DNA of 64,000 nucleotides, taken from positions 10,106,001 to 10,170,000 of the forward strand of contig NC_085124.1 in assembly GCF_030269925.1 (NCBI RefSeq). The letters are read 5' to 3'. This DNA is from Bombyx mori (Eukaryota > Arthropoda > Insecta > Lepidoptera > Bombycidae). The notes beneath the pieces are model-generated. The model saw only the letters and a list, made by a program, of their open reading frames with translations. It had not been told where the DNA came from and did no database searches. The position numbers and the translations under genes are program-made. Within the stretch, counting starts at the first letter, position 1. Each line of letters begins with the position of its first letter. Shown here piece after piece: positions 11,463 to 22,230 of this stretch.

Positions 11463-11636
11463 TGTCGCGAAACAGCCATGCATTCCGGTTCGAAGGGTCG
11501 ACAGAACATTACAACTGAGACATCAATCTCGTCCCTGGTGGGCGGCGGATTACAGGTTGTGATGTCTATGAGCTTCAGTTAGTTATCACTAAAGACCAGG
11601 CGGGCCTCGTTCTACACATCTAGAAAAATAAAAGGT
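11463..11636 (+). mobile_element. Bm1 SINE, very old fragment
   Basis: Diverged pieces of the Bm1 body are in order: ATTCCGGTTCGAAGGGT, TGATGTCTATGAGCTTCAGT, ACCAGGCGGGCC, then an A-rich end. Confidence 0.6.
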
Positions 11637-11656
11637 ATTTATTCAAAAGATAAATA

Positions 11657-11711
11657 CAAATATATTTACTGCGAGGCTACATGTTCAAATATATTTACTG
11701 CGAGGCTACAT
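11657..11711 (+). repeat. 29-bp tandem duplication before a Bm1
   Basis: The segment starting CAAATATATTTACTGCGAGG occurs twice with a 29-bp period (starts 11657 and 11686), immediately upstream of the Bm1 5' end. Confidence 0.85.
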
Positions 11712-11940
11712 TTTTAAGGTGGTAGGACTCTTGTGAGTCCGCGCGGGTAGGTACCACCACCCCGCCTATTTCTGCCGTGAAGCAGTAATGCGTTTCGGTT
11801 TGAAGGGTGGGGCAGCCGTTGTACTATACTAAGATCTTAGAACTTATGTCTCAAGGTGGGTGGCGCATTTACGTTGTAGATTTCTATGGGCTCCAGTAAC
11901 CACTTAACACCAGGTGGGCTGTGAGCTCGTCGTAAAAAAA
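11712..11940 (+). mobile_element. Bm1 SINE, young, lacks head and last bases
   Basis: The body from GGTGGTAGGACTCTTG to GTGAGCTCGTCG is well conserved. It goes straight to seven A after GTCG, missing the usual CCACCCATCTAAGCAAT, so the tail was added at a shortened 3' end or the end was deleted. Confidence 0.85.
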
Positions 11941-12139
11941 CATTTGCGTTAAATTTGTCATTCAGAAATAATTTAACATGCTACTTTTTTCTGGGATTGA
12001 TAGCTGCTTGTGTCTCTCTCTAAACTATAATCTATGAGCTCTATTGTAACGGTTACCGTGGTAACTTTTGCTAAGCATATGCATTGCTATTACGTGGGCA
12101 ATGGTTGATGAGAAATCCATTAAATTCTTTGCCTTCGTT

Positions 12140-12254
12140 TTTTATTTTTATTGCCCCTGTAGGCAGACGAGCATACGGTCCACCTGATGGCGAGTAGTTA
12201 CCGTCGCCCATGACTTCAGCAATGTCAGGGGCAGAGTCAAGCCGCTGCCTACCG
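12140..12254 (-). mobile_element. Short tail repeat (GTAGGCAG family)
   Basis: After a T-rich start come GTAGGCAGACGAGCATACGG, CCACCTGATGG, GTCGCCCATG, CAGCAATGTCAGGGGCAGAG and CTGCCTACCG. The unit has GTAGGCAG/CTGCCTAC inverted ends and its 3' tail resembles that of Bm1. It is probably a truncated LINE or SINE 3' end. Confidence 0.75.
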
Positions 12255-12465
12255 CTAATGGAAACGTCACAACAGTACATACCTTAAACATAAGCTGTAT
12301 TAAAAAAGAGAAACAGCGAAAGATGAGCGCGTCCATGCGTTAATTTCACTCAGTCGTTGTGAGTCGAAACTCAAGGTAATTCCGTGAACATTTATAAACC
12401 AATGACTGCCTAAAACTCGACTAGAATGCGAAATGACGGCCACAAATAGGGTTCCCGAGGGTTAC

Positions 12466-12600
12466 AAACGCGTTCCGCTACGGTCAGAGCACTGAGTAAT
12501 GTCAGACGTTTGGCGGATCTAATGCAAACATTGGTCAGCCCTTACATCCTTATATTAAATCACGGAGCATGTGTGTACACTCGAAATTGGTCTTTTTTAG
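12466..12600 (+). pseudogene. Possible LINE reverse-transcriptase remnant
   Basis: One frame reads RSATVRALSNVRRLADLM followed by a degenerate LNHGACVY. This resembles the RA..A.ALSRLM.N.GG...LYGA.VW stretch found after the polymerase domain in insect R1/jockey-like LINEs. A stop lies just upstream in frame. The resemblance is weak and rests on pattern only. Confidence 0.3.
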
Positions 12601-12830
12601 AATTGTTCAGATAAATACGTACGGTTGATATAAAAACAAAATAAACTGCCTTTTCCCGTTACTATTTCTCTGACTACGTGCAATGTAATTAATAATAATG
12701 TTTTGGAAGTACGTGTATACCTAATGTTTTTTAGTATAGTTACTTAATAAATTTACTTAAATTTGAATCAAAACATTCCTGTTAATTTTGTTTCTTGACA
12801 GCATTTCTCATTGATCTTTTGAAAAAAAAA

Positions 12831-13194
12831 TCGGTTGTCTGTAAAGTCGGTTTATTGACGATAGTTGAACGTGACAACGTCATAAGAAAATACTGATGGA
12901 ATGGTTTCATTTTTCAACTTTTCACTGAACTTCATACTTGAAGAAAACATGTAAATGTATTATTGTATAGCAGCTGTCCACGCGGATGCATCGCTCACTC
13001 AAGTAAGAGAGAGACAGATGTCGAACGCTGCCGAACGCGGAGGCCGATTGTGCCTCTTTGTCGCTCGTTGCGCGCTCTCACTTGCACTTCAAGCCTTAAA
13101 TTGAACGCCTCCGAGCGAGGTAACGCCACATGAGTCATATTTTTTCGTGCGTGCAGCCAGCTCCATCAAATTATAAGACGTTGTCACGTCAAAA
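12831..13194 (+). mobile_element. Dispersed inverted-repeat element, copy 1
   Basis: Shares high identity with 45704-46124 throughout. Near the left end is GAACGTGACAACGTCATAA, and the right end TTATAAGACGTTGTCACGTC is close to its reverse complement, giving inverted termini of about 18-20 bp. It lacks about 60 bp present in the other copy. No ORF is seen, so it looks like a non-autonomous DNA element; the family is not known to me. Confidence 0.65.
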
Positions 13195-13834
13195 TTAAGA
13201 GTTAAGACTTTTTTATACATTTCTCCGAGCTCTAAAAAACGTTTAGTACTAAGCAGTAGTATTAAGAAATAAATCTATTCAATTTTATAAAATTAATTTA
13301 AAAATCATTTTAAACGAAAGTGTTTCAATTGAAGACGAAACGTATTAAAAATCTGGAACGGCTTATTATCAGATGAAAGTCAATAACGTTTCGAATTGAA
13401 TAGAATTATAAGAATTCCCTCGGGATATTAATAATCCGGATCGACATTTTCTTGTTTAATTCATTCTTGTTTAAATGGATGAATATTTTAATAAAATATC
13501 TGTGTGCTCTCGATCTATCAATTCAGTTTAATATTAATTAGCTTTGCTGAATAATTAGGTACATACCGTAACACATAATAGGTACATAATAATATATGTA
13601 TAACGCGTACCATACATAAGTGACGTTAGTGAGTGTTACTCAAATTTAATCGAGTAATCAATAGAAGTATAATTGAACTTCACATTCCAGGGTGGTAACT
13701 TCACGGTCTGGTTAATGAAAACGTGCATCGATTCTCGGTCACTGTTTAATTATATCTTTTATACAAGAGTGTTTTTTTGAGAGTGTTTAGAGAGATTTTT
13801 TATGATACTGTAAATGAGAAGAAGCTGACAGAGA
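13195..13834. other. AT-rich DNA, nothing recognised
   Basis: No gene or repeat identified. Confidence 0.5.
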
Positions 13835-14055
13835 GAGACGGTGGCATTATTTTCCCATACCTGTACACGGGAGGTGAGCTCACGGGCTCAACCTGAAAGA
13901 ATTTAAGAACACTAGCGCTAGCTTGAAGAGCCTAGCCCAGGCAAGCCCAGGCGATGGGGCTGTGCAAAGTCACCCTCTCCTGGGTCGGATGTGTAATTAG
14001 CGACGGTCACGATAAGAGGGTTATCGTGTCGCGCCGCTTTGTCGAAGTAAGAGTG
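13835..14055 (-). repeat. GC-richer repeat-like segment related to family X
   Basis: Contains GTGAGCTCACGGGCTCAACC, matching in part the GATGAGCTCACGGGACTGAAACC of the family X copy at 29125-29316. Its start ACGGTGGCATTATTTTC also resembles ACGGTGGCATTTTCTC at about 21081. It is probably another LINE-derived fragment; the orientation is inferred from family X. Confidence 0.4.
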
Positions 14056-14136
14056 GCATGAAAAACTACTAAAACTACTCATGAAGTTTGACTGTGTGTT
14101 CTCACAGTACTTTCTAACCTTACAGTAAATATTTCA

Positions 14137-14610
14137 AAATTACTGGTGGTAGGGCGTCTTGTGAACCAGCACGGGTAGATATCATAACCCTGCCTATTCC
14201 TGCCTTAAAGCAGTAGCATTTCGTTTTGAAGGGTGAGGCAGTCGTTGTACTATTAAACTGAAACATAAAACTATAGTATATTCCAATTACGAAGTCGTTT
14301 TTGACACCTCTTAGAACGTAACTCTTCACGTTTCGCATAGTTTAAAAATAAGAATCATTTTTTGTTCATGGTCGTAAATAATCATTTAAAAATACACAAT
14401 CAATCTAAATCTTTAATACAATTAATTCACACACACACAACAACATAATAATAACATCTGTCAAATGGGACTTCGTAATTGGAATAGAGTATAATGTCTT
14501 AGTATGGGTGGCGGTATTTACGTTATTAATGCCTTTCGGGTTTCGGTAACCACTTGCTACCAGGTGGGCAGTGAGCTCGTCCACCTACTTATGCATTAAA
14601 AATTTTTAAA
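14137..14610 (+). mobile_element. Bm1 SINE split by a MITE
   Basis: Left part 14137-14278 runs from ATTACTGGTGGTAGG to the AAACTGAAACATAAAAC region. The right part from 14487 resumes with TCTTAGTATGGGTGGCGG and continues to ACCAGGTGGGCAGTGAGC and the A-rich tail. The two parts join in register across the 208-bp insertion. Confidence 0.8.
14279..14486. mobile_element. MITE with perfect 18-bp inverted ends
   Basis: TATTCCAATTACGAAGTC at 14279-14296 is the exact reverse complement of 14469-14486. The ends sit inside a Bm1 copy, and TATA occurs just outside both ends (14272-14275 and 14490-14493), a possible target duplication. The interior is AT-rich with a short AC run near 14430 and has no ORF. 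I cannot assign the superfamily. Confidence 0.75.
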
Positions 14611-15019
14611 AGTCCGTTGAAAACGTTCAAATTTCATTACTAAACACATTCGCAGCCTCCATGCTATAACTGCAAAAATAACAAGCGGTGCAACCGAGAG
14701 TGGGCACGTCCCGTCAAATAAATTCTAATAAAGTTAATTAAGCCTTCCCGGGGTATTATCTCAGTATAATTTCAACAGTCCCGGAATTAAAATATATAAA
14801 AAAAATTGGCGGCTCTCTCGACGATTACGCCTAACGAGATAACGCAGCTCTGCGTGGCCGAACATTGTTATATCAAAGTAATGTGAATTTCGTGTCGCAT
14901 CGAGATGTTACTGACGCCTAATAAAAACAGGTCGTTATTTCATAGAGATACAGTTTGATAATATTCCATTCTGTTGTTCATCATAAGACAGAATACTGAA
15001 GGTAAAATGACATTGAATA
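14611..15019. other. Unique DNA
   Basis: No gene. The GC-richer patch at 14690-14860 includes ATTCTAATAAAGTTAATT, similar to a motif near 1796. Confidence 0.4.
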
Positions 15020-15241
15020 ATTTTTATTTATTGCGTAGATGGTTGAGCGCCCCACATAGTCTTAACTGGTTACCAGAGACAACGTGTATATGTATATTAA
15101 CAACGTAAATGCCGCGCCACACAACTTGAGACATAAGTTCTAAATCTCAGTTTTATAGTACAGCTGCCCCTGTATATCGGCTCTAACCACTTAGCATCGG
15201 GTGGGCCGTGAACAAGCTTATCCATGTAGGCAGTAAAAAAA
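15020..15241. mobile_element. Bm1 SINE fragments, inverted pair
   Basis: 15020-15170 is a degraded Bm1 3' half on the minus strand (ATTGCGTAGATGG to GTACAGCTGCCCC). 15172-15241 is a Bm1 3' end on the plus strand (TAACCACTTAGCATCGGGTG to GGCAGTAAAAAAA). They meet head to head. Confidence 0.65.
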
Positions 15242-16046
15242 TGTAAATTATTATTTTAATATAGACAGGTGATCTTATTACATATAAAATGATGCGGTTG
15301 GAGGATGGATAATAGCCCTGATGGGGTTGGAGACAGCATCGAACATTTCCAGGCTTAACATTCCATTGCACAACTATACTTATTAATTGTCACTTGATCT
15401 CAAGAGTACCTACTATCCATATTCGGTTCCCGGACCGTCTTTGTTTAAGGGCCCTCGTTATCTGGATTTACATTAGGCATAACAAATACTAGATACACCA
15501 CGTTGAAGATGGAGTAAAATATTTTTGTTACTGCTCAATTTCATTAAAAGAGGACCGAAAAAACAAACATTGGTTCTATGAAGATTAGCTTAAATTGTTA
15601 ATTGGTTAAAAATATATATATGTAATACATTTATCGTCTCTGCAACTCCTGGTCTACCCCACGTAATTCAAGTATACTTGTCGACCGCGATTCAAGGATC
15701 CTCAATCCAATCAAGCACTTATAAGTCTTCAACTAAAAAGAAGAAAAAAAAAAAACAAACAAAAAATGGTTTAATTTGTAAGGGCCCGACAAACGGAAAG
15801 GGATAGAACAAAAAAATATCTGATGAGCAAAAGAGACGAAAGATGGTAACAAAATACACCATTAACGGCTATCTTGTGCACCTGTGTTATGTTCTGTGGA
15901 AAAATTATGGTCCCTTGAGATAGCACAAGATGTTACCCCTATTATTATATTTTACAGCATAATACATATTTCTTTTCTATTTAGTTAATCCATTTATAGT
16001 GTTTTCTTGGTTATTCAAAAAGCATTTTTTATCATACTGGTTTGTG
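15242..16046. other. Unique DNA
   Basis: Nothing recognised apart from an A-rich stretch near 15737-15766. Confidence 0.5.
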
Positions 16047-16263
16047 ACTCGACTCGGTGGTGCAATAGTTAACGCCTCTGATTGTTGTGCCGAGGGTCGT
16101 GGGTTCGATTCCCACATCGGGCTAGCTTTGTGTGATGAACAGGCATGTTTGATCTATGGCTGGGTGCTTTTTATCTATATTTGTATATATTTAAACGTAT
16201 AGAAGTAAATTTGGCAGTATGTGATAAGCCCGGTAACAGTATGTGAGGTGTTCCCAATTATTA
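16047..16263 (+). mobile_element. tRNA-derived SINE (third type)
   Basis: Box A TGGTGCAATAG at 16058-16068 and box B GGTTCGATTCC at 16102-16112 match the Pol III consensus. The downstream body with GAACAGGCATGTTTGATC is not tRNA, so this is a SINE. The anticodon arm cannot form a proper seven-base loop. It is directly followed by Helitron B, which may have cut off its tail. The 67-codon ORF over it is a shadow. Confidence 0.7.
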
Positions 16264-16710
16264 TCTATATATTAATACATACGTGAAGCAAAAACTTTGT
16301 ACCCCTTTTTACGAAAATTGCGCGGACGAAGAAGCATGAAATTTCCCACACTTATAGAGAATATAGAGAAGGAGTGCAGAAAGCTAATAGTTTTTTAAAT
16401 TATGCATTAAAACACATTAAATCAACAAAAAAACCATTACACACACTATCATGTATTTGACACACACACACACTACTACACACATACATACAATTTATTT
16501 GTTTATGTCAAACTTTTCTTATTGCTTATAATCTGTCAAATTGAGAATAGATTAGATATTGTTTGTCTTTATTAATATTTGTCAAAAGTGTAGTCTTGGC
16601 GAAATCTGTGATTACAGAAGTATATCTTTGATAATAGAATGATATAGTGTACAAACCTATAAACTATTTCAATTAATTATAGTCGATTTTCGACTATCGA
16701 GTTCGAGAGA
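16264..16710 (+). mobile_element. Helitron B copy, diverged 3' end
   Basis: Starts TCTATATATTAATAC after A. It carries the family block GCAAAAACTTTGTACCCC and a terminal hairpin with a 7-bp stem (TAGTCGA/TCGACTA) at 16680-16696. The last bases after the hairpin no longer read CTAG, so the right end is approximate. Confidence 0.75.
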
Positions 16711-17260
16711 TCACTTGTTACAATTATTATACATTAAAAGTGAAGTGAGAGAACACACGACATATTTTGGTTCATTAGAATCTCGTTATTTAGTTGTCCT
16801 TAAACTAACGAGACTTAAATCACTCAGATGTACGATCCTAATTATACTACTATCTCATTTGAGACCAGATAAATGTTTCCGATTCTTAATTTTACCTGTT
16901 CGGCTTAGTAAATACTTCGTTGATGTTGTGTAAAATGGAATAAGCTATCAAATGTATTATTAACTTCGTTTGATATATGATACATGTAACAAAGGTATTT
17001 ATTAAAATAACAAGAACAATTAAGAATTATTTACGTATCTAGAATATACCTGACGATGAATATTGAATATACAAACCACATAGATTTGTATCGCCTTACG
17101 TTAGCACAGATATTAAACACCAGCGACCTTTAGATTGTGTCATAATATAAAATTATTTGTATTGGATTTCATCTGTTTCACGATCTCATTGAAACTATGA
17201 ACATTCGATGTCCTAAGTAATACTGCTTATAACAAACGTTTGAAGTCTAACTTCAATTTA
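16711..17260. other. Unique AT-rich DNA
   Basis: Nothing recognised. The 72-codon ORF at 16715-16933 has no motif and is probably chance. Confidence 0.5.
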
Positions 17261-17537
17261 ACGGCCGTTCTGGTGTAGTGGTAAGTGACATGGTCACTAC
17301 ACAAGGGGGTCGCGGGTTCGAATCCCGCCAAGGGAAGATATTTGTATGATAAATATAGAAATGTCTTTTCCAGGGTTATGGATGTTTATTAAATATATGT
17401 ATGTATATAATAAAAATCTTACATTTATTTCCGTTATCTGGTACCTGTAATACAAATTCTTTACGAACTTAGTACGGGATCAGTTAATGTGGCGTGATTG
17501 TTAGTAAATATTTAAATAAAAATAAAAATAAAAAAAT
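17261..17537 (+). mobile_element. tRNA-derived SINE (GGCCGT family)
   Basis: Head ACGGCCGTTCTGGTGTAGTG with box A at 17271-17281 and box B GGTTCGAATCC at 17315-17325. The body includes TTTCCGTTATCTGGTACC and ends GTGGCGTGATTGTTAGTAAA plus AAAT-rich tail. The anticodon stem folds to a three-base loop, so it is not a tRNA gene. Three more copies occur in the window. Confidence 0.85.
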
Positions 17538-18331
17538 TAAATCATATTCGAGGTCTGTAGTCTATACTATAAATTACGAATAGGCTTTCATAGGAAAGCG
17601 AATGTTAGCTTTGTAACCCATACATGGAAATTCCTCTGCTCGCCACACAGAAGTACTGCATCTGCTTTAAATTTCAGTTTATTAAATTAAGAATTAAAAC
17701 CAGTATATTAATTAAGCTTTTCAACATTTTCTTTAAATAAATGCCAATTTTAAATATCAATGGACTTAGCTTAGGCACTATAGAATTTATATTAAGTCTG
17801 TACCAACATTATTAACTAGTAAGCAAATCATATAAATAGCGTAACAAAGAACATAATCCTTCAAATACAAAAGTAAATTCATTTTACAGTCACATTAATA
17901 AAATATTTTAATATGAAAACACAAAAACCTTTTAACGAATTTCACTTCGAGAAAATATTTCGTATTATTTTCATTAACGAACAATGAACAGAATCTTATC
18001 GGCTTATAAACTTTCCTTTTATGTAAACTTTTATGGACAGCCTCAAAGTCGCAGGTACACGTTGAACCGCGAACAAACCGAGCCAAAACCGTGGGACTGC
18101 AGTAATGCGGTGTGAACACGTACAAAATGTTTGCTTTCCTTTTGTAGAGCTGCTCTTAGTAGCGGTGTAAGTCATAAGATAATAGCGAATTTTTGACATG
18201 AGATACTAAATATTTATTTACATATGCCTAACCTCGAGGGCCATTAAGCAATAAAAAAAATATTCGAATCTTCAACATCAAATCTATTTTAAAAAAAGCT
18301 TAGATTATACTTTAAAATACTTAAATAAATC
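17538..18331. other. Unique DNA
   Basis: Nothing recognised. Two overlapping small minus-strand ORFs (17895-18199) show no family motif. Confidence 0.5.
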
Positions 18332-18835
18332 ATTTTTTTTTATTGCTTAGATGGGTGGACGAGCTCACAGCCCACCTGGTGTTAAGTGGTTACTGAAGCC
18401 CATTGACATCCACAACGTAAATGCGCCACCCACCTTGAGATATAAGTTCTAAGGTCTCAAGTATAGTTACAACGGCTGCCCCACCCTTCAAACCGAAACG
18501 CATTACTGCTTCACGGCAGAAATAGGCAGGGTGGTGGTACCCGGCGAAGCTAAAATAGCCTCTCAAGGCTATCAGCATAGGTAGGAAAAAAAAAAAAAAA
18601 AACCACCCACGCGGACTCACAAGAGGATCTACCATCAGTAATTACGCAAATTATAATTTTGCGGGTTTCATTTTTATTACACGATGTTATTCCATCACCG
18701 GGGAAGTCAATCGTGAATAATTATGATGTACGTATTTCATTGGGAATATTGGTACCCGCCTGCAGGATTCGAACACCGTTACATCGTTCGACACGAATGC
18801 ACCGGGCGTCTTATCGTTTAGGCCACGACGAATTC
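18332..18835 (-). mobile_element. Bm1 SINE, full length, with nested LINE tail
   Basis: Complete copy: poly(T), body, linker ATTACACGATGTTATT, then the tRNA-like head with reversed box B (GGATTCGAACACC) and reversed box A near 18815-18826. A 60-bp family X tail interrupts the body at 18541. Confidence 0.9.
18541..18602 (+). mobile_element. Family X LINE-like tail, minimal insertion
   Basis: Only about 45 nt of the 3' end plus a poly(A) of 18 are inserted in Bm1. It includes the hairpin TAGCCT-CTCA-AGGCTA and TAGGTAGG before the A run. TACC/CACC remains flank it, so the target duplication is short or blurred. Confidence 0.75.
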
Positions 18836-18850
18836 AAACGTCCTGGTATA

Positions 18851-19023
18851 TCTTGATGGTGGAGTGTGTCGTGAGCGTACCAGTATGCTATCTACATCTG
18901 ACGCGAAGCAATGGGGCGTTCCGCTTTGAAAGGTGGGAGAATCGTTGTGCAATCTGATTGAGACTTTAAGCCCTCTTCTAACATATGATGGACCACGAGC
19001 TCGTCTACTCATTCAATAAATTA
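18851..19023 (+). mobile_element. Bm1 SINE, old copy
   Basis: Diverged body: ATGGTGGAGTG, GCGAAGCAATGGGGCGTTCC, GAATCGTTGTGCAATCTGA, ACCACGAGCTCGTCTACTC, CAATAAA. Confidence 0.6.
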
Positions 19024-19050
19024 TAACAGTACAATTTCATCAATTTCAAT

Positions 19051-19146
19051 CATTAGAAAAATTGGTACCCGCCTGCGGGATTCGAACACCGGTGCATCGC
19101 TCAACACGAATGCACCGGACGTCTTATCCGTTAGGCCACGACAACT
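19051..19146 (-). mobile_element. Bm1 tRNA-like head alone
   Basis: Only the head and the first linker bases are left: reversed box B (GGATTCGAACACC, 19078-19090) and reversed box A (CCGTTAGGCCA, 19128-19138), both intact. The Bm1 body and tail are missing, which is unusual because SINE truncation normally removes the 5' end. Confidence 0.75.
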
Positions 19147-21669
19147 TAACACGACAAAAGAAAGCCTGAGAATATACTATACATCGAGCTACATATTGAG
19201 CAATTAATCATTCCTTTCATGTTATTTTAACAGTTGCCTTAAATAGCTAAGTGATCGCTTTTACCAATACTAATTTTACCGTAACGAAAGTTGTAGGATC
19301 ACTGACAAAATAAAATCTAAATACTTAAACAATACTTCAGTAGCTGCGATAAATTATTAATTTGTTATTAGATCTATTTGGATTTGTTTTCATTTTAAGG
19401 GATGATAGGTGAGTTCCTCGCTATATTTTGTAAATTTATGCACATAAACTTTGAAAAGTTCAACGTATTTGGATTAATATCCCCCAAAAAAGTCGGGGCA
19501 TCAATTTAAGCCGTTGGTAAATAATCATTTGTGTACATTCGATGCAATAAATTATGTATACCACAAATCGCTTTTTCTTTTGATTTGTTCCTTTCAAGAA
19601 ATCGTAGGAACGAACGGGGAACTTAGAGACTTTTACATTTATTGTTATTTGAAGTAGCGGTGTTTGCCAGTTCTAGACTACTGCAAGATGGAGAATATGG
19701 ATTTCAAATGCATTCTGTTCTATTCGTTATTTACGAGGGATTTTAAAGCTATTTTTCAATTCAATTCTCAAAGTTTGAAAACGTATTTTCATGTGACATT
19801 CCTTTGAAGTTTGCTCCTTTATATGTTTTGCATAATTTGGCTTCGTTCGTATTTCTGACTTCGAAATCGTTGTATAAACAGTTTACGCTATTTTTGTATT
19901 ATTCTTTATGATATGTCTGATAAACATTAACATTAAAACTTTTTAATAAAGTGTATGTAAATTGTATGTATGTATGTATGTATTTAATTAAGTGTATGTA
20001 AATATATTTTAAACGAAAATTCACTTAACCGTAATCACAAATCGTGATATTATTTTATTGAAATTTACTAGATGCAATCTGTGAAGTAAATAAGCTTTCA
20101 GAATCCATTTTAAAAGAGTACTGACTAAAATTCCCTGAATATTCCTAACATTCGACGAAAGCAACGAAGCGAAAAATACAATTAAAAAAGTATGAAAACT
20201 CTTAAATTAGTACGTAACAAGTTGGTCGTAGGCGATAAACCGCGTCGACAGATCCGGAGATTCGTTCGCGTAATCAAACGTAATCCAGTTAAAACTTTTC
20301 CAATAAGCCGCCCCCTAGTGATGCATTCCTCCGTACAGATATCTCGTAAAATGTCCGACGAAAAACATCAAACTTGTAGGTTAAAAATGGAATACGTGTA
20401 CATAATATTTAGCGTAATTAATACTCACAGGCGGACTTTACATAAGTGTTATTAACCATATTTTTATGCTATTGCTTTTTAAATATACTTTTTAAAAACC
20501 TGGATAATTCATGTTTAAAATTGAATCCGTAATTGTTATAATTACCGCGTAATTACCGATGGTGTAATAAGCGGTAAGATTTTAGTTATTTCGGCTGAAA
20601 ACTTTAATTCTCGTCTATTCTATAGGATTTATTTTAATTAAACATTATAAGTTGATTTGTTTGAACATTATTCTTTTCTTAATGTAACGATTTTCGTCAT
20701 AGAAATCACTCCAAAAGGGTGGAAGAAACATAATTTTCTCGACATCTTGGTAAACTCAACGCACCATTTAACTAATGAGATAAATTCCATTGCGGCGATT
20801 TTTACCCTCGAGAAATTGAACAAGTAATCTCTCAATCTTTTAATGACGTGAGAGATGAACTCCGTCAAGATCGGCGTCGGATTCTGGGGTCTCCGGGATT
20901 ACGAAATGTCATTTCGTTTCGAGACTTAATTATATAATGTTGATATCTGGATAAGTGACGAATCAAATTTAATATGACGTTGGAATGGGTTGTTCTGATA
21001 TAATACTAGTTTAATTATTCTTTGACGGAAACTGATGGGTTTTTGTTTTACAATAAGTAATAAACGTGAGTTAAGGAGAACGGTGGCATTTTCTCACCTA
21101 TGCGAGCATACATTGCGCTCTCTGAGGTATCCTATCTTTATTCTCTAATAAATAATAACCGTCATCACGTAGACTATACATTAGACACTGTATAGCCATG
21201 ATACTAAGACTATACATAAATAATAAAAATCTTACGTTACGGACGTTTTTTTTCGGTTAGGGTACCCCTCCGCATCGTCCCACAAGGAACTTCGTTCCAA
21301 AAATACCTAAAGTAAATACATCAATACGTTTAACAAAAAACTTAATACCTCTAATACATTAGAAGCTTATACAAAGTACGAAATTAATCTCTGAAATGAT
21401 GCTCGATGCGTGCCATCAGTCACTTCTTTATCCCCCCAAACAAAATATACAAGCAATGGAATGGAAACGATGAAAAGCGTAATCCATTTCGTACTCTTAA
21501 TAAGACGAAGAGATAAAACAGAAATTTAATTTTTTGCTATAGCTGAAAAGATGTTCCAGGAAAATAATATTTTATTTTATTACCTAAAGTCGAAATAACT
21601 AAATTGAAATGTATATTTATGTTCCGTTATGTACATTTATAACAATAATATGCTTTTTATAAGAGTAGA
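19147..21669. other. 2.5 kb of mostly unique DNA
   Basis: No gene recognised. An 87-codon ORF at 20192-20455 is Arg/Lys-rich with no known motif. A repeat-like GC-rich bit at 21240-21300 (GGTTAGGGTACCCC, GGAACTTCGTTCC) is not identified. Confidence 0.5.
19963..19984. repeat. (TGTA)n microsatellite
   Basis: About five tandem TGTA units. Confidence 0.8.
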
Positions 21670-22230
21670 CGAAGCCGGGGTCTACTTAGTATTAAGTAGT
21701 AGATATAACACACAACGTGAAATCTGAATCTCGTTTTTCTTTTTATTGCTTAGATGGTTGGACGAGCTCACAGCCCACCTGGTGTTAAGTAGTTACTGGA
21801 GCCCATGGACATCTACAACGTAAATGCGCCACTCACCTTGAGATATAAGTTCTAAGGTCTCTGAATAGTTACAACGGCTGCCTCACCCTTCAAACCGAAA
21901 CGCATTACTGCTTCACGGCAGAAATAGGCAGGGTGGTGGTACCTACCCGCGCGGACTCACAAGAGGTCCTACCACCAGTAAAAAACGGTATAACGGCTGT
22001 CCCAAATCTACAAACTGGAACAGTGAAACATATCACTGCTTTGCTGCATAAAATATTCAGTATTGATACTACCCACCAATAATTAGGCAAATATATGTAT
22101 TCTAATACGGGTTAGATTTTCATTACACGATGTTATTATTTCATCGACGTCATTCGTGAAAACGTGCTTAATACATATGTTCTAAAAAAGTTATACCTAC
22201 CCGCAGGCTCTTTCAAGGCACGACGACTTC
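21670..22230 (-). mobile_element. Old Bm1 SINE split by a younger Bm1
   Basis: Left remnant 21670-21733 (GGTCTACTTAGTATTAAGTA, ACACACAACGTGAAAT) and right remnant 21981-22230 (ACGGCTGTCCCAAATC, CATCACTGC, linker ACACGATGTTATT, ACCTACCCGCAGG) are one diverged minus-strand Bm1 in register. Confidence 0.75.
21734..21980 (-). mobile_element. Bm1 SINE, young nested copy
   Basis: Conserved body from poly(T) to CCACCAGTA with no head, same strand as its host copy. Confidence 0.9.

Noticed and set aside
12050..12064. Palindrome GTTACCGTGGTAAC as an operator-like site
   Set aside because: A single short palindrome without context; expected by chance in 64 kb.
17261..17340. Possible tRNA gene (also 16047-16125, 36960-37036, 39276-39350, 53530-53600)
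   Set aside because: Boxes A and B are good, but the anticodon arm has no seven-base loop and each is joined to a shared non-tRNA body with A-rich tail, so they are SINEs.
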